This document shows, in pieces, positions 46,924 to 59,234 of a stretch of 64,000 bases of DNA (the first letter of the stretch is position 1; each line of letters starts with the position of its first letter). Position numbers and translations under genes: made by a program. This DNA comes from Paguma larvata. Lineage: Eukaryota; Chordata; Mammalia; Carnivora; Viverridae. The notes below the pieces were generated by a model, which was given only the letters and a program-made list of their open reading frames with translations, was not told where the DNA came from and ran no database searches. The stretch lies in the NCBI GenBank assembly GCA_030068075.1, contig CM057826.1, forward strand, positions 69,351,312-69,415,311. Direction: 5' to 3'.

Positions 46924-48876
46924 TTCTTTTTCTTTTGCCTTCTCTGGTTTTATTGAACATTTTATATGGTTCCATTTATTCTCCCCTCTTAGCATATCAA
47001 TTACATTAAAAACTGATTGCCTTAGAGTTTTAATATACATTTGCGATATAGATTTATACATACTTGTACAAATACTTATAAATCCATTTCAAAATACACT
47101 GTACCACTTCAAGAATAGTGCAAATAGATTATAACAGAATATTCCCGCTTCTTCCAGCCCTTCTGGTATAACATTGCTGTTATTCATTTCACTTATTCAC
47201 ACTGTATACTTTTCCATTGTTGCCAGTATTATTTTGAATAGAGTTATCATCTCAGTTAAAATGAAAAATAAATAAAATACTTGACTTTAGTATTCCTTCT
47301 CTAATGCTCTTCCTTATTTCGTAAATCTGAGTTTCTGATGTATAAATTTCATTTTCTCTGAAGAACTTCTTTAACATTTATTGCAAGGCAGGTTTACTGG
47401 AAACAAGTTTTCTCACTTTCGCTTTTCTGGGAAAGTATTTCTCTTTTTCTCCTTCGCTTTTGAAGGATAATTTCACTAGTTACAGACTTCTGAGTTGGCA
47501 GCCTTTTCCTTTCTACTTATTTCTATCTATTCTTTTTATTTCTAATCTAAAATAATAATTTTAGATTATTTCACTCCATTTTTGTCTTATTTGTGTGGTT
47601 TCTGAGAAGTGTGATGTCATCCTTTGTTTCTGTATAGATACTGTGCTCTTGTCTTAGAGCTTTTCAATATTTTTTTTTCTTTTTTCTTTTTTTCTGGTTT
47701 TCTAAACTTTGACTCTGATATGCCTAGATATAGATTTTATGTATATAAATATGACTATCCTGCCTGATGTTCTCTGACCTTCCTGAATCTATGGTTTGGT
47801 GTCTGCCTTTAATTAAAAAAATAGTTGATCAACTGTTAGAACATAAAAGAATATTTCAGTCCCTTTCTCTCTCCTCCTTCTAGAACTCTCATTTCATATA
47901 TGTTGCCTCTTTTGTGTTCGTCTCACAGTCTCCAGGACTCTGTTGTAATTTTTCCCACTAAGTTTTCTTTTCTCTTTGCATTTCGGTTTCGGAAGTTATT
48001 AATCAGATATCTTCAGGCTCACTGATTCTTTCCCTCAGCCATGTCCAGTCTACTAATTAGTCCATCAAAGACATTCTTCATTTCTATTATTGTGCTTTAT
48101 TATTTCTAGCATTTCCTTTTGATTCTTTTGTAGAGTGTCCATCTCTCCACTTGCATTACTCATCTGTTGCCTGTTGTCCACTTTTTCCATTAGAGCCATT
48201 AGCATAATCATCATAATTATTTTATATTCCTTGTCTAATAATTCCAAGTTCTCTGCCACATCTGATTCTCAATCTTTGCTTTGTCTATTTCAAATGTGTT
48301 TTTCTTACTGTGTTTTCTTGTAGCGTGTCTTATAATGTTCTGTTGGAAGTCGGATAGGAACGTACTGAAATAAATTGGTGTTTAGTGTTAGGTTTTTATT
48401 TTCTGGCAAAGAAGTATATGCGTTTAATATTTGTTGTAGTAGGTGTCAGAGTCTTCAATTTAAAACTCTGATGTCCTTATTTTTCTTCCCTGTTGTCTTA
48501 GGTTTCCCTAGAAACTCCTTTTTAAATAGAGTCGGTGTCATGTAGCTCTCTCAGCTTTAATCCACTATTTTTATACTATTATACTGGAGCCCTGTTGATG
48601 TGATCATAAGGTACACAATGATCTATATAATCTAAAATCTTATTATTAACGCTTTTTTTTCCTTAATGATCTAGAGTACTGGGGCTGTGACCTTTAGGAA
48701 CACTGCTTAGTATTTTTATTCTCTCCTCTTTTGTAGATAAGAAGGCTAACAGGGAATGGAGTTGACTAATGGCTCTTCTCTCAGGTCAGTTAAGGCTCTG
48801 GTTAAATATTGTCTCTTGAGTGGTGGCCTTTGTTATGAAGAACAGAATGCTCTGGGAATATTACACCCTATTTTTC

Positions 48877-49138
48877 TTTCTTTTTTTTTTTTTAATTTAT
48901 TTATTTATTTTGAGAGAGAGAGGGAGAGAGTGAGCATACTAGCGTGCGTGAACCTGTGCAAGTCTGTGCGAGCTGGGAAGGGTCAGAGAGAAGGAGAGAA
49001 GGGAGAGACAGAGACTGACACTGAGCTCCAACTCAGGAACCCTGAGATCAGGGCTTGAACTCAGGAACTGAGTTCAGATCATTACCTGAAACCAGATCAA
49101 AGGTCAGATGCTTAACCGACTGAGTCACTTAGGCATCC
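48877..49138 (-). mobile_element. Carnivore SINE, antisense, diverged and long
   Basis: A T-rich tail complement, 'ttatttattttgagagagag', an unusual internal 'gtgcgtgaacctgtgcaagt' stretch, 'cagatgcttaaccgactgag' and a diverged head 'tcacttaggcatcc'. Flanks 'ttacaccctatttttc' (48861-48876) and 'ttacacttatttttct' (49139-49154) look like an aged duplication. Confidence 0.88.
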
Positions 49139-49195
49139 TTACACTTATTTTTCTAAGAAACAAAGCCCATGAGTATCAGAGATTGTGTTATATAT

Positions 49196-52100
49196 TCCGA
49201 GTATTAACTATGTGATACTAATCCTTTAAATTATTTTTGGAAACAGTCTAGTTTAGTTTCAAATAGTAAATATTGCTTATTTCAATTAGTAAATACAAGA
49301 TCCTGAAATATGATCTTGTTACAACTTTAGTTTTTAATGTTTTTGTCTTTTTACGTATTCTAGGGCAACATGAGTTCTTGCTCTATGAGCCCAGGCACAC
49401 AAATATCTTTTCTTCTCTTCAGAAGAATCAATGTCCTGCTGTTTTGGTATTTGTGAACTTTTGCACATTATTGTATATTTATTGTTAAAAAACGTACCAA
49501 AAGAAAAGTCTCTCAAAGGGCTAGAAAAGAAAAATTGAAAGCTTTAAAGCAGCAGAGTAAAATGCATATTTCATGTCATAGTGGTAAGTGCTGCATTATA
49601 TTAGCAATTTAGCTATAGGATCAGTGACTTTTCTGTCCTTTATTGAATTTCTAATATCATAAGAAAGTTACTAATGTGATAAAAGTCTTAAAGTATTACT
49701 GACTTTCTATCATGCTCTTGAAGTGAATTTTTATAGCATTAGCAAAAACAGAGTTTCAGAATACCATATAAACTGACCAAGATGATAATAAAAAAAGCTT
49801 AAAAAATCAATAATACAGTTTATTCAGCTGATCTATTTGAAGCTTCTCATATTTCATTTTCAGATCTTTCTCTTTACGTGGCTCCTATTCATTGATAAGA
49901 GTAAAGTTGCAAAATCCCAACTTCCTCCAAAACAACATGTAGTTTTCGATAGATTGTCTCACTAAAAACAGACTGAAAATGCTGGTAGTTATTATTTGCA
50001 GGAAAAAAACGATAACAAAGTACTTGTAATACAATAAATATTGCTGTCAGGTTTAAAAAAATTTTAGCAAAAATATAATGCAGTGAGTAAATCACACTTG
50101 AAATGTTATCAGCTGTCGTTCTGAATATTTTTTTTTCTGTTTTAAGTCTTGTACATACAGAATGTTTCGGTTGTGACAGACGGAATATCATGTATTAGGG
50201 GAGTTATTTTTATTTTCTGTAAACATAACATAGAATATGAAAAATAAGAAAAAAAGGAAAAATGTTTACTTCTCTCCAGTCCTATAGAGATCTGGTAATC
50301 TTTATTCTTTACCACCCATTCAATTTTACTAATGTAAAGTCATTTCAGTTGTTTGTAATTGAAATGGAACATAAACTGACCACAACAACAGGTTTTACAA
50401 ATAGACACATGCTCAAACTACTTTTCACAGGTCAAATTTTCCTTAACAGCAATTCTGTATTATTTGACAAAAACAAATTTGCTTACTTACTGAGGATTTT
50501 ATGCTTTCTTGTAAAATAGCTACTTTGGGTTACTCGCTGATTAGTGCTACTTGTTCAAACATTTTCTAGTATACTCCATGCATAATTAAATGCCAAACTG
50601 TAATTTGGAAGACAAAATTTAAAAAGAGTTAAACATGAAATTAAACATTTGGTCCTATAAATTTCAAAAAAAGTCACAAAAATTATTCCTGCTCCCATAT
50701 TCTGTTTCTGTATTACATCACAAATGGAAATTGGTGATGTTAGTAAAACAAGTAAAAAGAGCTTTTTTTAATCTCTTGGTAATTTCGCATTTCTTCTCAA
50801 ATAAGTATACATCATTGTTTGATTTTTGATCTTCTATAAAATTGATTCTTAATATATTTACTTGTGTTCTCTGTATATTCTCCTTGTAGTGAATATCTTT
50901 TAAAGACTGTATTAGAACTTTATAGTTTCCCACAGTATTTTAGTGTTTAGTAGTTTGTATTTGATTAAAACATTGAGGGCAATGAAGTTTGCCAAAATAT
51001 ATATTATAGCAAATATTGAATCAAGAATTTACACATCATTTCATTTTAACCATCTCTGTGTTCCTTTAAAACTTTTTCATGCAGTGCTCATATTGTCCCT
51101 GTAACTACAGTTCTTTGCACATTTGTTTTCCTTACTGGAACCTGAGCCATATGTGGGAAAGTTCTCAATAGACCATGACACTTATAGCTTAACCCAATAT
51201 GATCCAGGGAGTACAGAACCAATTTAAACACATCTCAAAAAAGCAATTTGAATTAATCTGATCTTTTATTGCCTAAATCACCATTTTTTTTCACAGAAAA
51301 CTGATGTGTAACTCTGTTTAGTCTTCCATAATTTTATTCTACGTTTGTTTATTCGATGAGATAAAAGTTATAGTGAGCATATGGGTATATTAATACGAAG
51401 ATGAAGTTCCCAATAATAACATGTTAATCACTTCTACTCAAAGACCTGCTTGAACACACCTACAGTGTAACAAGTTGGATTTATTATTTGTTGCAACAAA
51501 GAAGATGCTTCTTGGGGAACGATGAGAAATCTCAGTAAGAGAATGTTAGAGATGATTTGAGACAGGGCTTAAGAAAGTGGGAACTTGTTCCAGATTGTAT
51601 GCTGTCAAGAATTGGGATAAATGAGTGATTGGGTATTTGAATATCAGGAGGAAAGACTACATAGAGGGTAAAGATATAATTTGTTAACAACCAGCAGTAG
51701 GAGATGTTTGCAATTTTGTGGTGGACAATTATGTTCAGACATGATTACTTAGTGGTCTTGTTTTCTTTTGATTCACCATGGTCAGAGTAACTTTATTTGA
51801 TGTTGATGTTGTTTGAAATTCTTTAGGTTCAAAAGGAGAATATTCAGACTTAGTTGGTTCATGGTTAACACCAAAGTCTAGCTGACATTACCAGGAGAAT
51901 CCCTAGATGTCAAAGATCACTTTTCTCTTTCTCAATTATTACTATATCATTTTAATATATGTACTAGTAAATAACTCATTAAATATATTTGGGCTTTGTA
52001 TTAGAAAACATGCATTGGTGAGACTGCCTTAAGAAGATTTTTGTAATTGTTTTTTCCTGAAAATTATGTATAATATTCATTTTTTTCAAAGTAACCTAGC

Positions 52101-53706
52101 AAATCAATAGAAGTAGAGAAGCAAATCTAAGTAATTATTTTGCATGGGAGCTTAGTCCCCGTATATGTCAAACAAAGCAATTTTGATCTCTATTTTGCTC
52201 ATATTTTGTCATTGTTTCTAACAAAAAAATGCAAATGTACATAAAAACAGCTTTCCATGTTCCTGAATGAGTCTGATTTATAGTCTTTAATATTATCCTA
52301 TGAATTGATGCCAGATTTTGAGGCAGTTTGAGGCTTATTTTGGGTGTTCTTTTAATTGAATCTTCTAGAGGAGAACCAGATTTTAGCTTCATCATTGTGT
52401 GGATCAACTATTGCCCCTCTCAGAAAAATTGCATTATAGATACAGAAAAATCATTATGAGCTTCTAATTGTCAATTTAAATATTATTAGTTGTGTTAATT
52501 ATAAGAAAATGTTCGACAAACCAAGTTCAAACATAGACTCCCGTGTGGGAGGCTTGCTAGTCTCTGTATGAGTATTCCATCACTGCAGTCCTGTTTTGGA
52601 AAAATAGATTAAAGTTTCATGAATGTGAAATTTAAAACCATATTCCTAGAGCTCTCAGTGAAAGATCTTTTAACTAATTTAATAAAAATGCTTCTTCATA
52701 TGGGCCTGAGGAGTAAAGTCCCAGAAATTGATAAGAGACCCTGCCTAAAGGCAGAAGAAAAGCCTGAGCCTTAGTGAGATTATCATTTCCACAAGTTTAG
52801 AGAACCAATAGTAATTTTATTTGCTTTGTAAATCTAGAAAGACGACAGAGCCAGTGTGCAGGGTTGAAGACAACTATTATCATGCAGCCCAGGTGCCTTG
52901 AAGTGCCTGATTCCATCCCAGCAAGAATTCAGACTTCTCAGTTATTTTTGTCATCCTTTTTGCCAAACCTCCCACACCTCAGTATTGCCCAGTAGGACTG
53001 AAACAAAAGTGTTCACATAGAAGAGAGGATTTATGGCTGATGTTGAATGGAAAAAATTAATTGGTTATTTTCTATGTAAGGGCACTGCTGCAATTGCTAA
53101 CTGTATTCTGGTCACAGAAGAAGCCGTGTGTCCAGGAACATGATGATATAGCCCCTATTACTGGTCAATTAAGAGATAACAACAGTGTGGCAGTAATTTG
53201 CCTCTCCATCTGCAGCAATCTGTCACTAACTTTAAAAGCCACTTATCTTAGGAAGACAACCCTAAAATAAACCTCAGAATTAAGAATAATATATAACTAG
53301 CAAAGGAATATTTCAGGCAAGAGATGTTGAACAGCAAAATCAATCTGACATTATTATACTTTATTTTATATGTTCTAAATATTCTTTCTATTTATATATA
53401 GGTTGAAGTTGAATCTTGCCTTAAATTTATGGGAAATTACCTTTTAACAGTGGTGGAATATTGGAAATAATTTGTAGTTTACTATTCGTAAGAAAAGTTT
53501 CAAATCGGTAGGTAACAAACATTTTGATTTCTCAGGGTTACTTTATGTTAAAACAGATGTACTAATTTTCAATGACATTTAACCATGTCTTTCTATCATA
53601 TCGCCCTGAAAATTTCCAGAGAACATTATTAGGTGTCATTTTTCTCATATTAACTAATTAATAAAGTGAATTTATTCTAGTTTAATAACAAAAGAACTAA
53701 CTCATG
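49196..53706. other. Unassigned AT-rich DNA, about 4.5 kb
   Basis: No gene, SINE or LINE that I can name. The longest frame (100 codons, minus, 49889-50191) has no recognisable domain and a biased Phe/Leu/Ile composition typical of AT-rich chance frames. Like 13.4-18.7 kb, it is low in recent insertions. Confidence 0.45.
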
Positions 53707-53708
53707 TA

Positions 53709-53735
53709 TATAGATAGATAGATAGATAGATAGAT
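53709..53735. repeat. (TAGA)n microsatellite
   Basis: About six units of TAGA in a row with no interruption. Confidence 0.95.
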
Positions 53736-53744
53736 CTACTTAAG

Positions 53745-53870
53745 CTTTGTGGGACGGTACTATGTTTATTTCCATTTTATAAATATGGAAACTCATCTGT
53801 AAAAATGGTTAAATCATTTGCCAAAGATTACATATTTAGTATTTAAACATACTACAATCTTTGTACATTA
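53745..53870 (-). repeat. MIR SINE fragment, antisense
   Basis: 'ttatttccattttataaata' then 'ggaaactcatc', 'ggttaaatcatttgccaaag' and 'attacata' follow the antisense MIR order ('attttacagatgaggaaactgag', 'gttaagtgacttgcccaaggtcac'). Confidence 0.6.
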
Positions 53871-54505
53871 TAATCTAGTAAGAGTAGTATCAAAAATGTA
53901 GTCACCCAGTGAACACATGATAACTGTGCGGCTAATCTCTTTAACAAATTTATATATAAATCATAAATTCCCAGTTGACACAGGATAAAGATGCATTAAT
54001 TTCCCTAACAAATGTGAATAATAAATATTGAAAAGTTATTCAATAAAAGCAAATTATTAAGGACTTCCCAAATTTGTTTTCGGTGATATTTCATTTATTT
54101 GCATGAGGGTGTAAGGAGTAGAGTTAGTAAATAATAGGTTAGCAAGAGGTTAACACAATAGTAGTGTTGAGTGACAATAAGACAATAAATAACAACAGAA
54201 ATATAGTAGTATCCTATTTCTTTAGGCTATTATACAGAAGTGTCAGAAGAAGGAATTTCATTAGAAGTTTATTTGAGTTCAATGTAGTCAGGTTTTTTGT
54301 GATGCAGATATACAGAAAGCTTATCTTCTTCTCCCTTGATCATCTCAAAACCAAATAGTCTTCCCCTAAAAAGAAATAAAGTTGACTTTATGTACTAGAA
54401 TGGAGATCTTATATTTCGTAAGACATGCTGTTTGGTTATGTTTTCTGGCTTCTCACAATATAAATTTCCAAGTATATCATAAATAAAAAGACCATTTGCA
54501 GAGTT
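53871..54505. other. Unassigned AT-rich DNA
   Basis: No gene or named repeat; the 64-codon frame at 54164-54358 has no recognisable domain. Confidence 0.4.
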
Positions 54506-54757
54506 GGGGTGCCTGGGTTGCTCAGCCGGTTAAGTGACTGACTCTTGATTTTGACTCAGGTCCTAAATTTAGCTTTGTGAGATTGAGCCCCACGTTGAGC
54601 TCTACACTGAATGTGTAGCCTGCTTGGGATCTTTCTCCCTCTCCCTCTGCCCCTTCCCCATGTGCATGCATACTCTCTCTCTCTCTAAATAAAATAGGAT
54701 AGAATAAAATAGAATAGAATAAAATAGAATAGAATAAAATAAAATAAAATAAATTAA
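54506..54757 (+). mobile_element. Carnivore SINE, older type, with expanded tail
   Basis: Head 'ggggtgcctgggttgctcag', 'ccggttaagtgactgactct', 'tgattttgactcaggtc', 'gtgagattgagccccacgtt', 'acactgaatgtgtagcctgc', 'ttgggatctttctccctctc' and a tail turned into an AATAG/AAAATAG repeat (about 54686-54757). The 'acactgaatgtgtagcctgc' core differs from the 'gctgacagctcagagcctg' core of the felid-type copies and fits an older pan-carnivore subfamily. Confidence 0.93.
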
Positions 54758-56163
54758 AAAATAATTTTCAGAATAGAAGTAACTACTCATGATCTTCCTT
54801 CTTTAAATGTCTTAAGGATTCTAAAAGTAGAATCCTCTTAAGAATTCTTCTTAGGGATTAGCAAAGTTGCCATATTCATTTTCAACCAGAACATGAAATG
54901 CTGTTGAAGCTTGAAACCCTAACATTTCTTTGCTAAAAATATTTGTTTGAAAACTATCAACTATTAAAAGGTAAGAGAAAAAGAACATTTAGTAACAAGA
55001 TCATATAATCCTATCAAAATCTTCAAGAAAATAACACACTCTTCTCTTTTGCTATTTCTACCAGATTTGTACATTTTACATTACTTTAATGGTTGACAAA
55101 TGCTCAGTAAATTTCTGCGTAGGAAATTTATTTTCAATCTTCAAATTTACATTTGACATTTAAAACTATCATTATAATTCTCACTATTGACACTTATCAT
55201 AAATTATTTTCTTTACTGTAGCTTCATGCATAGAAGAACCCACTGTTAAATTTAAAATATCAAGTTTACAATTTTTCATCTCATCAGGTGAACTATTTGA
55301 AGCAAAATTTCCTGTCAACAGTATGTGAAACATAAATTTGAAGAAAATATTTTTCAATTAAATTACTGTAGGATTATATGTTTCAATTCAACATTTCAAA
55401 ATACTTCCAATCTTTTCTAAATTTCTGGTTTCATTTGAGACATCGTTTTTGTTTTCATTTGAGATGAGAAAGTAATTATTTTTGTTTGGGGGTAATTGTT
55501 TTTTGGAAGCAAATAATGGGTTTGCTAATGCTAAAATTTGCTTCTGGGAATGGATACAAAAACAACTTGAATAGCAACAGAAAGAATAGAGTGCTTGATA
55601 TTAATTGCCAGTGACAGTCATTTTTAAGGAAACTGCTTATATATAGAAAAGGAAAAACAATCACTATGCAATCAATGATCACAGTTGATACGTGTTCTTT
55701 TGTTCAATCCATAGTAAATTGTATGTACTAAATATTCTATCAACAATTGCAAAAATAAATTGATACTGTTATTTAATTTGTACTACCCCTCCCTTCCAAC
55801 TACTTTGATTAAGGTTTCTAAAGTATATAAAGGACATCTTTGAATGCATCAGGCATATTTTGAACAGACATGTTCTGGGTCTTGAGGTTTGCTTCACATA
55901 TTATTCAGGCTGCTGTCCTCCCAGAAGGGGTCAAAGTATACTGAAGCTCATTCTTGTGCATATCACTTGAGGAATAATCTGTCTGATCTACCATGTTAGG
56001 AAGCGATTAAATCTTAACCAAAAGAAGGACAGGTCTGCTAAAAATCTAAAGCAATATTTAAACATCTTAATAAATTAATGTGGTACTCATAACAGATTTT
56101 TATCCAAGTAAATCAGTTTCTCAAAGCTGTATATCATAGCAAACAGAAAAGGTGTGTGTGTGT

Positions 56164-56201
<38 letters not shown>

Positions 56202-57251
56202 AACTTATTCGATTCAGGTAAGCAATTTCTAAGAATGCTTTTAAGGTCATTACAATGTGTACTAAGATATGAACTTAAAGAGAAATATCACATATAGTTA
56301 AATTTATGTTCTCATTTAAGAGTAGATTACATTTAACTTGCTTAGAATTGAAGATTGGGTCTGGCACAAATTATTCCATCTTTCGAATTGCATCCCCAAA
56401 TTCAAATTTACTACATTTAAAAAAAATCTCTATAGATAAGTAGAAGGGCTATATTCCTTTAAAGAATGTTCCGTGAAATAACACGAAGCACTGATTGCAG
56501 CAACAAGAGAGCGTAATTGTGTTCTCATGGGGACAAACACCAAGATCAATTTCACTGAAGAGTCAAGAATCACCACTAAGGAAAGGAATGTTCTACCATA
56601 AAACCTTCACCAAAGTACCCACACATAAGGTCACACCAGATACATTTGAACAAATGTAGATGAAGATATTTTGTCAGAAAGTATTCATTGTTTCCCACTT
56701 GAAGGAAAGACTTGACAAAGATACCAGGAGGATCTTTTGAAAATCAGGATTAAAGGGGAAAGCTTTTTAAATTTTTTCATACAAATGGGGCTTTGAAAAC
56801 TAGCAATCACTACATTTACTTACTCTATTAATTGAGCTCGTATTATACTTTATAATATATGCAATATGCATGGAAACCTTATATATTCAAAGACACAGAT
56901 AATTGTGCAAGACCACGTTTTAAAGTAAATACTACTCTTTGCATGTGTGTGTATCTAACATATGTATATGTAGTTATATGTGTTTGCATGGGTGAGTGCA
57001 TAGATTCCAGTTTCTTTGTAGAACTCAAAGTGAGAAAGAAACCTGTTTCTCCTGATAGTGACACACTTGCTACTAGTAGATAATAGACTAAATATACTGA
57101 GTTTCAATTGTGCCCTGAATGTCTGGATGCTTGCACAAAGGATAGCCGAAAGCTACTATTTTATTCAACTTTTCAACTTCTGTAAAGGTCCTCAAAAAGA
57201 TTTAAAGAAAACATTCCTTTGTTTTCTGTTTTACTTCATGTTTTTATTTTA
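54758..57251. other. Unassigned AT-rich DNA with a (GT)n run
   Basis: No gene or named repeat. It contains a GT microsatellite at 56153-56201. The block at about 56450-56790 is less simple than its surroundings but I cannot assign it. Confidence 0.4.
56153..56201. repeat. (GT)n microsatellite with GC interruptions
   Basis: A GT tract of about 49 bp with several GC steps in its first half and a pure GT second half. Confidence 0.96.
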
Positions 57252-57401
57252 AAAACTTTTTTAAATGTTTATTATTTTTGAAAGAGAGAGGGGTGGGAAT
57301 GGGGAGAGAGAGAGGAGACAGAATTTGAAGCAGGCTTCACGCTCTGAGCTGTCAGCACAGAGCCAAACCTGGGGCTCGAACTCATGAGCTGTGAGATCAT
57401 A
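57252..57401 (-). mobile_element. 5'-truncated carnivore SINE, antisense
   Basis: Antisense tail 'aaatgtttattatttttgaa', a GA-rich block, 'cagaatttgaagcaggcttc', 'ctgagctgtcagcacagagc' and 'gctcgaactcatgagctgtg', then it stops at 'agatcatacc'. The tRNA-like head is missing on the high-coordinate side, so the copy is 5'-truncated. Confidence 0.9.
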
Positions 57402-58112
57402 CCTCGTGTTTTTAGAGTGTTTCTTTTGCCTTTTAAGTTAATACCTTTCTGTTTAATATTTACGCTTATACTGCCTCGATGATTTTTGGTAGTTTGTTAT
57501 ATTGGATACAAGTACCAATCGATAAAAAATATTTCTTAATTAAAATAAGATTCAGAAATGTGATTTAAAGAAAATGAGAACTAGGCTCAAACTTAAACTG
57601 TTTTTAAGTGTTTCGGACACACAGTTAATTTGTAAATAGAATATAGAAATATAATATTTGAAATAATGGTAAAAAAAACAAACTACTAGAACTACATTTT
57701 ATTATTTTTACATTGTATAAGAACTTTAATTCTACCAAAGACAACACGCATATTAGCAACAAAAAAAAAAAAAGATGAAATATTTGAAATGAAAAAAGGA
57801 AACATCTCAGGAGCATATGTTGAATTTTCTCTTAGGTTTTCTGTCATTTCTACACTTTATTACTTTCTTACCTTAAACATTGATTCACTTCCTTAAAGGA
57901 GAGTTTCTAGACTTAAAAATATCTTAAAAGTTTAGAATTGACATGTGAATATGCATAATATATAGGCATTATAACTATTTTTTAAATCTTTTATTTATTT
58001 TTTATTTATTATTCTGTGTCTAATCTGCTGTCACCCCAATTTGTAGCTGCTAAGTTTTTCTTTCAGCATGCCATCATTTCAAAGGAAAACTATATTAAAT
58101 GACTTCAGAATA
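57402..58112. other. Unassigned AT-rich DNA
   Basis: No gene or named repeat. Confidence 0.4.
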
Positions 58113-58129
58113 TTGAGTGTAACCATTCT

Positions 58130-58348
58130 TTTTTTTTTTTTTTAATAGTCTTTCGTTTATCTTTGAGAGAGAAAGAAACAGCACAGGTGGGAGAGAGGCA
58201 GAGAGAGAGGGAGACATAGAAACCAAAGCAGGCTCCAGGCTCTGAGGTGTCAGCACAGAGCCCGATATGGGGCTGGAACTCACACACCCGGAGACCATGA
58301 CCTGAGCTGAAGTCAGATGCTTAACCGACTGAGCCACCCAGGCACCCC
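58130..58348 (-). mobile_element. Carnivore (felid-type) SINE, antisense, perfect TSD
   Basis: Antisense full-length copy: T-run, 'gtttatctttgagagag', 'gggagacatagaaaccaaag', 'caggctccaggctctgaggt', 'gtcagcacagagcccgatat', 'ggagaccatgacctgagc' and the head complement 'gagccacccaggcacccc'. An exact 17-bp duplication 'tgagtgtaaccattctt' lies at 58113-58129 and 58349-58365. The 88- and 60-codon minus frames are translations of this SINE. Confidence 0.97.
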
Positions 58349-58365
58349 TGAGTGTAACCATTCTT

Positions 58366-58912
58366 AAGCTGTGATCAGATATGAAGTTTTAATGCTTTTG
58401 TACACACAAAATTCAAGAACAGAAATTAAACTGAAAAACCAGAGAAGGCAATGATAATTTAATATGCTGCAACTTAAAGAAAAAACAAAGAAAAATAATG
58501 AAGGTGTTTTAATAAATTTTCAGTGATTCATAACATTTCTCTTTGCAGAAAATAGGTCATGTTACCCAATGTTGCCTTGCAAAACATGTGCCCAGGATTG
58601 AACTTCAAATTTATTATAGGGCTATAATCTACATCTCCTTTATTATAAAATGAGTTCTTGAAAATGAAGCAAATTATAATCATAGGTTATGAGACCAAAT
58701 GTTTAATATGATTTGGAATAGGAAAATAGTGTAGTCATATTATCATAATTAAATTAAATTTCACAAAGGGATAGTACATTTTTCTTATTTTGTATGTCAC
58801 TGGACTGCAATATTGTTTTTAAAAAGAAGCTGTGCAAAATGGAGACAAAATATGATGCTTTTAAAGTATGATGAAATTAAACATTAATCACAAAGTTAGC
58901 TTCTCTATCTTA
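58366..58912. other. Unassigned AT-rich DNA
   Basis: No gene or named repeat. Confidence 0.4.
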
Positions 58913-58925
58913 CAAACATTAATAT

Positions 58926-59148
58926 ATATTTTTAAGTATTTAATTTATTTTTGAAAGAGAGAGAGAGAGAGAGAGAAAGACACAGCGACAGCAGGAGAGG
59001 GGCAGAGGGAGAGGGAGACACAGCATCTGAGGCAGGCTCCAGGCTCTGAACTGTAAACGCAAAGCCCAAGGTGGGGCTGGAATTCACCAGCCGTGAGGTC
59101 ATAACCTGGGCCGGAGTTGGACACTTAACTGAGCCACCCAGGCGCCCC
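58926..59148 (-). mobile_element. Carnivore (felid-type) SINE, antisense
   Basis: Antisense copy with 'aatttatttttgaaagagag', 'ggagaggggcagagggagag', 'ggcaggctccaggctctgaa', 'ccgtgaggtcataacctggg' and the head complement 'gagccacccaggcgcccc'. Flanks 'aaacatt' and 'aaacatc' may be the remains of a duplication. A short deletion in the head removes part of 'aaccgactgagcc'. Confidence 0.95.
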
Positions 59149-59234
59149 TAAACATCAATTATTTTAAAAGATCTCAGTTTTTGAATTCTGAAGGGCCAAA
59201 CCATCATAACTCTGTTATCCTTATTCTAGACTGG

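Larger units (their letters stand above)
46381..49195 (-). repeat. Old L1 5' region, antisense, with two SINE insertions
   Basis: Continuing toward the element's 5' end, the plus strand reads 'tactctggctatcttttgtg', 'cttagcatatcaattacatt', 'atttattgcaaggcaggttt', 'cttttgaaggataatttcac', 'ctgataattcc'-type blocks ('ttgtctaataattcc') and 'gtgacctttaggaaca'. It parallels 31960-33990 block for block. A truncated SINE (46838-46923) and a full SINE (48877-49138) interrupt it. Confidence 0.75.
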
